Shown: positions 21,792 to 29,756, counted from the first letter of the stretch. The stretch: 29,756 nt of DNA from JBAUHN01 sp049680295 (GCA_049680295.1 JBAUHN010000009.1:1-29756), one strand, 5' to 3'. Notes: a model not told the origin generated them from the sequence alone. Program-made: numbers and translations.

Positions 21792-23509
21792 CAGGCCACA
21801 ATCTCTTCGATATCAAAGGCATAGAGATCGTCTGCCCCTGCTTGGGCATGCGCCAAGAGGCCAGCATGTTCGGGCAACAGCCGCGAAATGTAGAACCGGG
21901 CCAGTTTTTCGCGCGGCCCGCCGGGGTCATTTATTGCAGCACGCAGGTGTAAATGCGCGCCCAACACCCGTGCAAAAGCCCGCAAATACAGAACCGCGCC
22001 CGCAAAACGCATGTTCAGATCATCCTGACTCGTCAGCCATTCGGTGGCCTCACGCAGAGTTTCTGTTGCGTCCCACACCGGACCTGCCAATTCGGGCAGG
22101 CTGTCGCGGGCGGATTCGGCGTGTTCTTCGATTTCGTCCAGCAATTGGCCTGCGGCGTCGCCACCGTCCATCATTTTGCGGGCCACCAGATCCATCGCCT
22201 GTATCCCGTTGGTGCCCTCGTAGATCGCTGTGACACGGACATCGCGGAAAAACTGCGCCGCGCCGGTTTCCTCGATAAAACCCATGCCGCCGTGCACTTG
22301 TACGCCCATGTCGGCCACCGAGATGCCTGTGTCGGTGCCAAACGCCTTGGCAATTGGAGTGAGAAACGCCGCCCGGTTTTTCCATGTGGCGTCGCCGGTG
22401 GCATTGGCCATATCAATGGCAACCGCACAAGACAGGGCAATGGCGCGGGCCGCGAAAATATCCGCTTTCATCGTCAAAAGCATCCGGCGCACATCGGCAT
22501 GATCAATGATTGTGCCAGTGGATGACCCCTGAGCGGGCGTGCGGCCCTGTTTGCGGTCCATCGCATATTCCAAAGCATGCTGATACGCCCCTTCTGCAGC
22601 GCCGATCCCCTGCCCGCCGACACCCAGACGGGCGTTGTTCATCATGGTGAACATCGCCGCCATGCCGCCTTGTTCGGCACCAATCAGCCACCCCGTTGCC
22701 CCGTCATATTGCATGACGGCAGTCGGCGACCCGTGCAGGCCCATTTTATGTTCAAGCGACACAGGCTTTAGCGTATTGGCGACACCGGGGTTGCCATCCG
22801 CGTCGGGCAGGAATTTCGGCACCAAAAACAAGCTGATCCCCTTTGTACCCGCCGGCGCGCCCGGCAGGCGGGCAAGCACCAGATGGCAGATGTTTTCAGC
22901 GATGTCGTGATCGCCCCAACTGATGAATATCTTTTGCCCCGTGACGGCATAGGTGCCGTCGCCATTGTCTTGGGCCTTACTGCTCAGCGCGCCGACGTCG
23001 GAACCGGCCTGCGCTTCGGTCAGGTTCATCGTGCCTGTCCATTCGCCGGAAATCAGTTTGGGCAGATACAGATCTTTGATGGCGTCACTTGCATGATGCT
23101 CCAGTGCTTCGATCTGGCCCTGGCTCATCAGCGGGGCAAGTTGCAGCGACAGGCAGGCCCCTGCCATCATTTCATTTACGGCACTGGTAAGCGTCATCGG
23201 CAGACCCATGCCGCCAAATTCCGGATCAGCGCTCATCCCGACCCAACCGCCCTGGGAAATCGCCGATAGCCCGGTGTCATACCCCGGCGAGGTCCGCACA
23301 ACGCCGTTTTCCAGACGCGCCGGGTGCAGATCGCCGCCGCGTTGCAGCGGTGCCAGAACATCATCGCACATTTTGCCTGCTTCAGACAAAATAGCGCGGG
23401 TCAGATCATCCGATGCCTCGGCAAATCGTTCTGTCGCACGTACCTGTTCAAAACCGACAACATGGTCAAACAGGAATGAAAATTCGTCGGCAACGGCATG
23501 GTAAGGCAT
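21791..23509 (-). CDS. Acyl-CoA dehydrogenase, long DmdC/FadE-type
   Basis: A 572-residue FAD enzyme that makes a 2,3-double bond in an acyl-CoA and passes electrons to ETF. NLTEAQAGSDVGAL (about residues 162-175) is in the FAD/substrate region and the catalytic Glu431 is in IYEGTNGIQAMDL. The extra C-terminal part (about 465-572) places it with the 570-600-residue group that includes DmdC (3-methylmercaptopropionyl-CoA dehydrogenase) in roseobacters. Whether it acts on DMSP-derived or fatty acyl-CoA is undecided. GGAGAG before the ATG supports the start. It heads an operon with the MBL hydrolase and DUF6173-like protein. Divergent from the tsaC gene, with two palindromes between. Confidence 0.93.
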   Translation of the reverse strand: MPYHAVADEFSFLFDHVVGFEQVRATERFAEASDDLTRAILSEAGKMCDDVLAPLQRGGDLHPARLENGVVRTSPGYDTGLSAISQGGWVGMSADPEFGGMGLPMTLTSAVNEMMAGACLSLQLAPLMSQGQIEALEHHASDAIKDLYLPKLISGEWTGTMNLTEAQAGSDVGALSSKAQDNGDGTYAVTGQKIFISWGDHDIAENICHLVLARLPGAPAGTKGISLFLVPKFLPDADGNPGVANTLKPVSLEHKMGLHGSPTAVMQYDGATGWLIGAEQGGMAAMFTMMNNARLGVGGQGIGAAEGAYQHALEYAMDRKQGRTPAQGSSTGTIIDHADVRRMLLTMKADIFAARAIALSCAVAIDMANATGDATWKNRAAFLTPIAKAFGTDTGISVADMGVQVHGGMGFIEETGAAQFFRDVRVTAIYEGTNGIQAMDLVARKMMDGGDAAGQLLDEIEEHAESARDSLPELAGPVWDATETLREATEWLTSQDDLNMRFAGAVLYLRAFARVLGAHLHLRAAINDPGGPREKLARFYISRLLPEHAGLLAHAQAGADDLYAFDIEEIVA

Positions 23510-23541
23510 AGTTTCTCTCCGATTAACGGGCGGCCACTTGG

Positions 23542-23560
23542 CATGGGGTCAGTCCCCGTG
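23542..23560. repeat. Hairpin-forming inverted repeat, acyl-CoA dehydrogenase/tsaC gap
   Basis: CATGGGG and CCCCGTG face each other across TCAGT (one wobble pair). It lies between divergent genes, 33 bases before the acyl-CoA dehydrogenase start, so it may be in that gene's leader or an operator. Confidence 0.35.
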
Positions 23561-23576
23561 TAACACCCGCAGTATT

Positions 23577-23588
23577 CATGCAAGCATG
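23577..23588. promoter_or_regulatory. Perfect palindrome in a divergent gap, candidate operator
   Basis: CATGC-AA-GCATG is a near-perfect dyad (5-2-5) placed between the acyl-CoA dehydrogenase (minus) and tsaC (plus) genes. A TetR-type repressor of fatty-acid genes could bind such a site, but no regulator gene is nearby. The call rests on position and symmetry only. Confidence 0.3.
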
Positions 23589-23589
23589 T

Positions 23590-23609
23590 GCCACGTCGTG
23601 CGACGCGGC
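23590..23609. repeat. Inverted repeat in the tsaC leader
   Basis: GCC-a-CGTCG-tg-CGACG-c-GGC forms a stem of five plus three pairs around a 2-base centre, 26 bases before the tsaC start. No T-run follows. It may be an mRNA leader hairpin or a second operator. Confidence 0.3.
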
Positions 23610-23635
23610 AACCAGAACGCGGCGTCACGGACACT

Positions 23636-24580
23636 ATGAAGCCTCAAATGACTGAAAAGCTGCACGTCGATGAAACTGGTATTGCCAAGGCCGCAGCACT
23701 TTTGCAAGCGGGGCGCATCGTCGCATTCCCTACCGAAACGGTTTACGGCCTGGGTGCCGATGCGCGCAACGGGCAGGCGGTGGCGGCAGTGTATCAGGCA
23801 AAGGGCCGTCCGGCGTTCAATCCGCTGATCGTGCATGTGGGCGATCACGCGCAAGCCCGGCACTATGTCGAATGGTCCGATATGGCAGATATTCTTGCCT
23901 CTGCTTTCTGGCCCGGACCGGTCACATTGGTTTTGCCGCTCAAAACCGGCCACGGATTGGCGTCGCTGGTCACGGCTGGATTACCGTCCCTGGCGATCCG
24001 GGTTCCGGCGCACCCGGCAGCAAGGCAGCTGTTGGCGACCTTCGGTGGACCTGTTGCCGCCCCTTCGGCCAACCCATCAGGCCGGATCAGCCCGACAACT
24101 GCAGATCATGTGCTGGACGGGCTAGACGGCAAAATCGCTGCCGTCCTGGATGATGGCGCCTGTTCGGTTGGACTGGAAAGCACAATCATAGGCCTGACAG
24201 GTGATCGCCCCAGATTGCTGCGTGCTGGCGGATTACCAACCGAGGCCATCGAGGCGGCCCTTGGGGTGCCCTTGGCACCCGCGACAGAAGGCACCGTTAC
24301 CGCACCGGGACAATTGGCATCGCATTACGCGCCCGACAGCGCCGTCCGTCTGGATGCCGATCACGCGACACAGACGGAGGTTTTCCTGGGCTTTGGGCCA
24401 ATGGAATGCGATCTTAACCTGTCCAAATCCGGTGATCTGGTTGAGGCGGCGGTTAACCTGTTTGATCATTTGCACGCCTTGAATGCTTTGGGCCGCCCTA
24501 TTGCTGTCGCGCCGGTGCCGGGCCACGGATTGGGCCGGGCGATCAATGACCGCTTGCAAAGGGCCGCGGCACCGCGCTGA
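23636..24580 (+). CDS. tsaC: L-threonylcarbamoyladenylate synthase (Sua5 type)
   Basis: A 314-residue enzyme that makes threonylcarbamoyl-AMP from threonine, bicarbonate and ATP, the first step of t6A37 modification in ANN-decoding tRNAs. The YrdC domain (about 10-205) shows FPTETVYGLGADA, the KGRPAFNPLIVHV binding segment and APSANPSGRISPT. A Sua5 C-terminal domain (about 225-314) begins after the linker with APGQLASHYAPD. The frame is open from 23588, but the start at 23636 gives the usual length; an ATG at 23648 is also possible. The ribosome site is weak. The long, two-domain form is Sua5, while short enteric forms are TsaC; the symbol covers both. Confidence 0.95.
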   Translation: MKPQMTEKLHVDETGIAKAAALLQAGRIVAFPTETVYGLGADARNGQAVAAVYQAKGRPAFNPLIVHVGDHAQARHYVEWSDMADILASAFWPGPVTLVLPLKTGHGLASLVTAGLPSLAIRVPAHPAARQLLATFGGPVAAPSANPSGRISPTTADHVLDGLDGKIAAVLDDGACSVGLESTIIGLTGDRPRLLRAGGLPTEAIEAALGVPLAPATEGTVTAPGQLASHYAPDSAVRLDADHATQTEVFLGFGPMECDLNLSKSGDLVEAAVNLFDHLHALNALGRPIAVAPVPGHGLGRAINDRLQRAAAPR

Positions 24581-24591
24581 TCCGTCCAGAG

Positions 24592-25146
24592 TCAGGCACG
24601 ACCAGCAGTTGATGACAGGCCTACCGGGTCAATTCCGAGCCGGTGCAACGCGGCGCACCACTTTCGGTCGGCATCCGTTTCAAAGATCAGATCGCGCGCG
24701 GAATCGCATGTCAACCACCCGTTCATGCCTATCTCAGCCTCAAGCTGACCGGGCCCCCAACCGGCATAGCCCAGCATCATCAATGCCTGATCCGGGCCAC
24801 ATCCCTTGGCGATGTCTTCCAGAATATCAAGCGTCGCGGTCATGCCATAGCCACCCGGAACCGCCAGCGTTTTCAGCTTTGAGCTATATTCATCCGAATG
24901 CAAAACAAAACCACGTCCAGTTTCAACCGGGCCACCGATATGGATTGTGGTATTGTTTGAGCCATTGCCGGGCGGGATTTCAAGCTGGTCCAATACATCG
25001 CTTAAACTCAGCTCTGGGTTGGGTTTGTTCAAAACAAGGCCCATCGCCCCCTGATCGGAATGCACACAGATCAGAACCACCGAATGCTCGAATCGAGGAT
25101 CGCGCGTTCCCGGCATCGCCAACAGCAGTTTTCCGGTCAAATCCAG
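24592..25146 (-). CDS. YqgE/AlgH family protein, probable CTG start
   Basis: A 184-residue UPF0301 protein. Features: GKLLLAMPGTRDPRFEHSVV at the N-terminus, GAMGLVLNKP, IHIGGPVETGRGFVLH, and MLGYAGWGPGQLEAEI. Its function is not established; AlgH is linked to alginate control in Pseudomonas. No in-frame ATG or GTG exists between the upstream stop and the domain. Homologues begin M-D-L-T-G-K; here the codons read CTG-GAT-TTG-ACC-GGA-AAA, and GGAG (25155-25158) is 8 bases before CTG but 14 before TTG. CTG at 25146 is therefore preferred over TTG at 25140. It is convergent with tsaC, 11 bases apart. Confidence 0.93.
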   Translation of the reverse strand: MDLTGKLLLAMPGTRDPRFEHSVVLICVHSDQGAMGLVLNKPNPELSLSDVLDQLEIPPGNGSNNTTIHIGGPVETGRGFVLHSDEYSSKLKTLAVPGGYGMTATLDILEDIAKGCGPDQALMMLGYAGWGPGQLEAEIGMNGWLTCDSARDLIFETDADRKWCAALHRLGIDPVGLSSTAGRA

Positions 25147-25295
25147 AGTCTTATCTCCACTTGCCCAACTTTCAACTTACGGGTGAAGAATGACGGCAGC
25201 TTTGAACGCTTGCAAGCCTGTTGCACAGCGTGCGCGAAACATGGCTAACCGGAACGTGACTTGGCATTTCAGGCCTGATTGTCCATCTAACCTTT

Positions 25296-26102
25296 ATGAT
25301 AGCAAAACGAATGATCGCGGCTGTTCTCTTTGGTCTGATGGCATTGCCCGTCCGCGGCCAAACTGTCGCGGACCCGGTGACGGCCGCCGTGCTGCCCGGC
25401 TGGGTCAAATCTGACGGCACACGGGTGGCGGCGCTTCAGCTGATTTTGGCACCGGGATGGAAAACCTATTGGCGCGCGCCGGGGGACGGTGGCATTCCAC
25501 CGCAATTTGACTGGTCGCGGTCGCGCAATTTGCAATCGGTCGGAATTTCATGGCCCACACCGCGCGTGTTCAACGACAATGGCCTGCGATCCATCGGCTA
25601 CAAGAACCAACTGATCATACCGCTGATAATTGCGCCTTCGACATCCGGCAAACCGGTGCGTCTGCGCGCCAAGATGGAGTTGGGCGTATGCAGCGACATC
25701 TGCATGCCGCACGTTTTGCACTTTGACGCAATGCTTGAGGGATCCGGGGCCACGCCGACACCGGCAATTGCAGCAGCGTTGGCCGAACGACCCTATAGCG
25801 CAAAAGAAGCAGGCGTGCGCAGTAGCACCTGCGCGTTGGAGGCAACCTCAGACGGAATGCGCATCAGCGCGCGTGTTACAATGCCCTCTGCAGGCGGCAA
25901 CGAAGTTGTGGTGATCGAACCGGGTCAGGCGGACATCTGGGTCGGCGCATCGCAAACAACCCGGCAAGGCGGCAGCGTTGTTGCAGTGTCAGAAATGATG
26001 CACGCTCAAGGCGGGGCAATTGCGATCGACCGCTCGGCCATCCGCATTACGGTTCTGGGCAAGAACCACGCGGTTGATATTCGCGGTTGCAACCCTTCCT
26101 AG
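25296..26102 (+). CDS. Standalone DsbD-alpha/ScsB-alpha-like periplasmic protein
   Basis: A 268-residue exported protein: signal peptide about 1-21 (MIAKRMIAAVLFGLMALP, cleavage near VRG-Q), then an immunoglobulin-like DsbD N-terminal domain. Key features are PGWKTYWRAPGDGGIPP (about 53-69) and the Cys132-Cys136 pair in GVCSDICMPH, spaced C-x3-C as in ScsB rather than C-x5-C as in DsbD. Two more cysteines are at 179 and 265. It lacks the membrane and thioredoxin parts of DsbD, so it needs a partner to receive electrons. It is 149 bases from the divergent yqgE gene and has no clear ribosome site. Probably works in periplasmic thiol reduction; substrate unknown. Confidence 0.85.
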   Translation: MIAKRMIAAVLFGLMALPVRGQTVADPVTAAVLPGWVKSDGTRVAALQLILAPGWKTYWRAPGDGGIPPQFDWSRSRNLQSVGISWPTPRVFNDNGLRSIGYKNQLIIPLIIAPSTSGKPVRLRAKMELGVCSDICMPHVLHFDAMLEGSGATPTPAIAAALAERPYSAKEAGVRSSTCALEATSDGMRISARVTMPSAGGNEVVVIEPGQADIWVGASQTTRQGGSVVAVSEMMHAQGGAIAIDRSAIRITVLGKNHAVDIRGCNPS

Positions 26103-29100
26103 GACGCGCTTTTGCGCGACAGTTGAAAGGTTACTATCGCAATTCCATAGGCAAGCACACTAAGGGCTGCGACGCCTGTCACGAACAGCGACAGCGCCGC
26201 TGACATAGCGCCCCACCCCGAAACTATTGGGAAGGTGGCACTTATTCCCTCAGGCAGGGCGTCATACCAAATCACCCAACCCAGCGTCGCAGCGCCCCAG
26301 CCCAGAATAATCATCCACAGGGTGGCAAACGCCCAGCGCATCCCGGTTAATCGCCCGGCCAACCCGCGCCGCATTGCGGTTATCTGGCGTGACACATCAT
26401 GTTGCACAGCAATCAGCGCAGGCACCACCAGCAAGACCAGAACCATGCCAAAACCCAGGCCGTAGACCAGGGTAATGATCGTTGGTTTTAGAAATTGCGC
26501 CTGTTGACTGGCCTCGAACAGCAAGGGCGTCATGCCCAGCACGGTGGTGAGCGTCGTCAGCAAAACCGGCCTCAACCGATCAGCCGCACCATCTATGATC
26601 GACGGGATCAATCCGCGGTCGGCGGCATATTCGTCAATGCTGGTCACCAGCACAATGGAATCGTTGATGATGATCCCGGTCATCCCGATCAAACCGACGA
26701 CGGTAAACATGCTTAGCGGGACATCCCAATAATTATGGCCGTAAATGGTGCCGACCAATCCAAACGGGATGATCGCCATAACAACCACCGGCCGCGTCCA
26801 ACTGCCAAAAATCCACGCAAGAACCAGGAAAATGCCCGTCAGGCACAGGATCAACCCGGTCATTGCATCGCTGAGAAAGGTGTTTTCCTGCTCGGCCAGG
26901 CCGGCCACGCGCCATTCCACCTGTCGCTCTGAGGCGATGCGCGGCAGGATATCGTTCTCCAGCGCCGCGCTGATCTCACTTGCGCGGGCGGCGTTGTCTT
27001 CCGAAATGTCGCCCGTTACCGAGATCAGCCGCAGACCGTTTTCCCGCCGCACTGTGCTAAAACCCACGCGCCGGTCAACGCTGACAATGTCCGCCAGCGG
27101 CACATAGTCACCGTTTGGAGTGCGCATTTGAGTGCGCTCCAGAAAATCCGCCGTCAACTCGCCCTCTGGCAATTCAACCCGCACGGTCGCGCTGCGCGGC
27201 CCCGACGGATAGCTTGCCGCCTCGATCCCGTTTAGACGGTGGCGCAGTACACGTCCCAATGTGTCGATGGTAAAGCCGATTGCCTGGCCCTGCGGCGTCA
27301 GATCAAGGATCACCTCTTCTTTGTCATAGGCCAGATTATCCTGAACGGCGCTGACCTCCGGGTATTGCCGCAAAGCTTCTTTCAAGTCTTCCGAGGCTGC
27401 TTTCAGCGTATCCACATCCGCGCCAAAGAAATCGACGTCCAATGCATCGCCGCCGGGTCCTGATCGCCACCCCCTGAATGAAACGGTCTCGACCAATGGG
27501 TGATTGACCACAGCGTCCTGCAAGGCCGCAACAAAGGCGAAACTGGAATAGGGCCGCAAATCCGCGTCAATCAACTCGATCGAAATTGCGCCCAGCAAAT
27601 CGCTGTCTTTGGTTTCAGACCCCTCCAGCCCGCGTCCGGCATTGCCGCCAACTTCGGCGATGACATAGTCGATCGGGTTGGCGCCATATTCCGCTTCATA
27701 CTCGGCACCAAGGCTTTGTGTGGCGCGCTGCATTTCACGCATCATAGCGATTGTATCCGCGCGAGTGGCCCCTTCTGCCATGGCAAAGTTGCCCGTTACC
27801 GACCCACGTTCAGGCGCATTGAAAAACCGCCATTGCACGTCACCCCGGACAAACAAGGCCACCTGGCTGGCCAAAATGGCGGTGACACCTGCTAGCACGA
27901 CATAACGCCCGGTAATGACGCCCGCCATAAAGGGCCGAAACAAGGTCTCCCTTACCCAGACAAAGCCACGGTTTACCTGTTTGCTGGGCCAATCATACCA
28001 GCGTTCATGGCCCACAGCGGCCAATGCATGGGCCATGTGGTGCGGCAGGATCAGGAAACATTCGACCAGTGAGGCCGCCAGAACCGCGATCACCGTAAAG
28101 GGAATGTCCTGAATCAGATCGCCAAATCGCCCGCCCACGACAACAAGCCCGAAAAAGGCGATCACCGTTGTCAGCGTGGCGGCAAACACCGGCATCGCCA
28201 TGCGCCGGGCCGCGGTTTCGGCGGCTATCACGGCGGGTTCGCCATAGTGACGCGCGCGATGATCGGCGTGTTCGCCGACGACAATCGCGTCATCCACGAC
28301 GATCCCAAGCGTAATGATCAATCCAAACAGCGACACCATGTTGATGGTCAGACCGCCCGCATACATCAGCGCAATCGCGGCCATCATCGACACAGGAATA
28401 CCTGCCGCAACCCAAAGCGCTGTGCGGGCGTTCAAAAACAAAAACAACAGCCCCACAACCAAGGCCAATCCCACCAGACCATTGTCGATCAGGATATCCA
28501 GCCGTCCCGAAATGGCCGCCGCACGGGTGCGGATCAGATCGACCCTGACCAGGGGCGGCAACGTGGCTTGCAAACTTGCGGCAACCCCTTCGACGGTGCG
28601 TTGAATATCAATGGCATCGCCCTTGTCGGATCGGTCCACCCGGATCGACATCGCCGGGTTTTCGCCCACAAAATAACTGCGATCGCGGTCAATGCCTTGG
28701 GTCAACACCCGTGCCACGTCTCCGACAGAAAGGTTTGACCCATCGGGGTTTGAGCGTAACACAATGCCTGAAATCTGGTCTGTGCTGCGTTTGGCGGTGC
28801 CGGTACGCACCCGCGCGTTGACACCTGCCACATCGCCCGCCGGGTCGGCGTCGACCTCGGCGGCAATCGCGGTTGCGATCTGGGACATGGTGACATCATA
28901 TGCGATCAGATTTGCCGATGGCACCTCGATCAGGGTTTGCGGTGCGGCAACGCCGCGTATCGTGGTGCGCGTTACGCCAACTTCGAACAACCGTGTGACC
29001 AGTTCATCCGCAAAAAGCCCCAGTTGCGCAGGACCGACAGGACCGGTGATTACCACATCCGTTACCCTGTCACGCCAGACGCCCCGGCGCACGGTGGGTT

Positions 29101-29497
29101 CTTCTACCTCATCAGGCAGGCCGGTGACGGCATCCACAGCGACCTGTATTTCGTCAACAGCCCGCGACATGTCCCAACCCGGTTCAAACTCGACGATGAT
29201 GTTGCCGCGACCTTCGCGCGACAGGCTGTTTGATGTTGTCACACCTTCCACGGACAAAAGTGCGGGCTCCAATGCTTGGATGACCGCCGCGTCAACGTCT
29301 TCGGCACCCGCCCCGTCCCAGACCGCATCGACAATCACCGTTTCAAGGATCACATCTGGGAAAAACTGCGCCCGCATGTTGGGCAAAGCGGCAATGCCTG
29401 CGATCATCATCACCGCAAACAGAAGGTTGGCCACTGTCTTGTGGCGGGTGAAATAGGATAGGATTCCGCTTGCTGATTTGGGGATCGGTCGCGCCAC
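26099..29497 (-). CDS. RND efflux pump, inner-membrane permease
   Basis: A 1132-residue AcrB/HAE1-type transporter with two repeats, each of one plus five membrane helices and a large periplasmic loop. TM1 is VANLLFAVMMIAGIAALP; the TM4 proton-relay Asp pair is Asp402-Asp403 in GIVVDDAIVVGE. The TM10 counterpart reads IIINDSIVLV, with Asn-Asp instead of the Lys of AcrB, as seen in one common subfamily. The start is GTG, with GGGAGGG 8 bases before. It lies 5 bases after the adaptor gene stop, so adaptor and pump form an operon. Its stop shares CTAG with the DsbD-alpha-like gene. Substrate cannot be read. No outer-membrane channel gene is in view. Confidence 0.95.
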   Translation of the reverse strand: MARPIPKSASGILSYFTRHKTVANLLFAVMMIAGIAALPNMRAQFFPDVILETVIVDAVWDGAGAEDVDAAVIQALEPALLSVEGVTTSNSLSREGRGNIIVEFEPGWDMSRAVDEIQVAVDAVTGLPDEVEEPTVRRGVWRDRVTDVVITGPVGPAQLGLFADELVTRLFEVGVTRTTIRGVAAPQTLIEVPSANLIAYDVTMSQIATAIAAEVDADPAGDVAGVNARVRTGTAKRSTDQISGIVLRSNPDGSNLSVGDVARVLTQGIDRDRSYFVGENPAMSIRVDRSDKGDAIDIQRTVEGVAASLQATLPPLVRVDLIRTRAAAISGRLDILIDNGLVGLALVVGLLFLFLNARTALWVAAGIPVSMMAAIALMYAGGLTINMVSLFGLIITLGIVVDDAIVVGEHADHRARHYGEPAVIAAETAARRMAMPVFAATLTTVIAFFGLVVVGGRFGDLIQDIPFTVIAVLAASLVECFLILPHHMAHALAAVGHERWYDWPSKQVNRGFVWVRETLFRPFMAGVITGRYVVLAGVTAILASQVALFVRGDVQWRFFNAPERGSVTGNFAMAEGATRADTIAMMREMQRATQSLGAEYEAEYGANPIDYVIAEVGGNAGRGLEGSETKDSDLLGAISIELIDADLRPYSSFAFVAALQDAVVNHPLVETVSFRGWRSGPGGDALDVDFFGADVDTLKAASEDLKEALRQYPEVSAVQDNLAYDKEEVILDLTPQGQAIGFTIDTLGRVLRHRLNGIEAASYPSGPRSATVRVELPEGELTADFLERTQMRTPNGDYVPLADIVSVDRRVGFSTVRRENGLRLISVTGDISEDNAARASEISAALENDILPRIASERQVEWRVAGLAEQENTFLSDAMTGLILCLTGIFLVLAWIFGSWTRPVVVMAIIPFGLVGTIYGHNYWDVPLSMFTVVGLIGMTGIIINDSIVLVTSIDEYAADRGLIPSIIDGAADRLRPVLLTTLTTVLGMTPLLFEASQQAQFLKPTIITLVYGLGFGMVLVLLVVPALIAVQHDVSRQITAMRRGLAGRLTGMRWAFATLWMIILGWGAATLGWVIWYDALPEGISATFPIVSGWGAMSAALSLFVTGVAALSVLAYGIAIVTFQLSRKSAS

Positions 29498-29502
29498 CTG
29501 CT

Positions 29503-29756
29503 TTACCCTCCCATGCGGCTTTCTATCCGCTCGACCATTTTTGCGGGCACTTGTGGCTCAGCCAATTGCGCAAGGACACGCGCCTTGGCGTCTTGGGGCA
29601 TGCGTTTATTGGCCTCCACAAAGGCCACCAAGCGGGCGCGACGCTCGTCCGATAGTTCGACCATGGCAGGGGCTTTCGCCGGTTCATCTCCGACGCGTAA
29701 CGGTTTCACGGCGATGCCCGGCCCCAACAAAGGCGATCTGGCGACCACAACTTCGC
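29503..29756 (-). CDS. RND efflux periplasmic adaptor, C-terminal part
   Basis: The 3' end of a gene that runs off the right edge; the frame is open to the edge and the first GTG (29748) is internal. The visible 84 residues include EVVVARSPLLGPGIAVKPLR, a typical end of the beta-barrel/membrane-proximal part of a membrane fusion protein. A charged helical tail follows (ELSDERRARLVAFVEANKRM) and ends in ERIESRMGG. Assignment rests on this and on the position 5 bases before the RND pump. In the family it links the pump to an outer-membrane channel and is often lipid-anchored; the N-terminus is not visible. Confidence 0.75.
   Translation of the reverse strand, partial: EVVVARSPLLGPGIAVKPLRVGDEPAKAPAMVELSDERRARLVAFVEANKRMPQDAKARVLAQLAEPQVPAKMVERIESRMGG

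Noticed and set aside
28692..29456. 254-residue plus-strand ORF within the RND gene
   Set aside because: Ser/Thr/Ala/Arg-rich product typical of the shadow of a G+C-rich coding strand; the opposite strand encodes a complete RND pump.
1..29756. Mobile elements, CRISPR, tRNA or defence system
   Set aside because: No transposase, integrase, direct-repeat array, cloverleaf or recognised defence gene was seen on either strand; gene content is core metabolism.

Overview
The window reads as a chromosomal segment of an alphaproteobacterium of the family Rhodobacteraceae, most likely the Roseobacter group. The evidence is the protein families and their company: PHB genes phaA-phaB, a GcvA-type LysR regulator, ETF:ubiquinone oxidoreductase, a long-chain polyprenyl synthase of the ubiquinone type, the 44-residue aa3-oxidase subunit IV, SoxR without SoxS, and a DmdC/FadE-type acyl-CoA dehydrogenase. 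Base composition is moderately G+C rich and fairly even. I see no tRNA, rRNA, insertion sequence, prophage or CRISPR. This is a dense housekeeping region rather than an island.

Layout. 1-2760: 3' end of an EAL-domain protein, then phaA and phaB (PHB precursor synthesis), closed by a strong hairpin terminator. 2786-4995: a 37-codon gene divergent from a LysR regulator, which is coupled to a DMT exporter; a DUF465 gene runs convergently. 5108-7129: a TrmN6-like methyltransferase and a DUF2007 protein, divergent from a polyprenyl diphosphate synthase. 7126-11494: ispE, a secreted TPR protein and ETF-QO, all on minus. 11661-12573: soxR and a divergent VOC-family gene with a very good SoxR-type promoter between them. 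12703-14240: greA and a coupled two-TM protein. 14244-18302: a four-gene molybdenum-cofactor operon (fdhD, mobA, mobB, moeA), every junction a 4-nt overlap; moeA carries an extra N-terminal domain. 18351-19405: azlC-azlD. 19402-20156: a lipoprotein and the aa3 oxidase subunit IV. 20277-23509: acyl-CoA dehydrogenase, metallo-beta-lactamase-fold hydrolase and a DUF6173-like protein as one operon. 23636-24580: Sua5/TsaC. 24592-25146: YqgE/AlgH, apparently starting at CTG. 25296-26102: a standalone DsbD-alpha-like protein. 26099-29756: an RND pump and the end of its periplasmic adaptor.

Gene packing is extreme. Four convergent pairs share a 4-nt palindromic stop (TTAA three times, CTAG once), and at least six same-strand pairs overlap by 4 nt. 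The only stretch above 300 bases between main genes (2700-3023) holds a terminator, the small gene and a candidate operator.

The best candidates for something new are the RNase H-like/MoeA fusion in the Mo-cofactor operon, the SoxR-VOC pair, the acyl-CoA dehydrogenase/MBL/DUF6173 operon, and the His/Cys lipoprotein beside the oxidase subunit. I did not find a convincing undescribed defence or mobile system.
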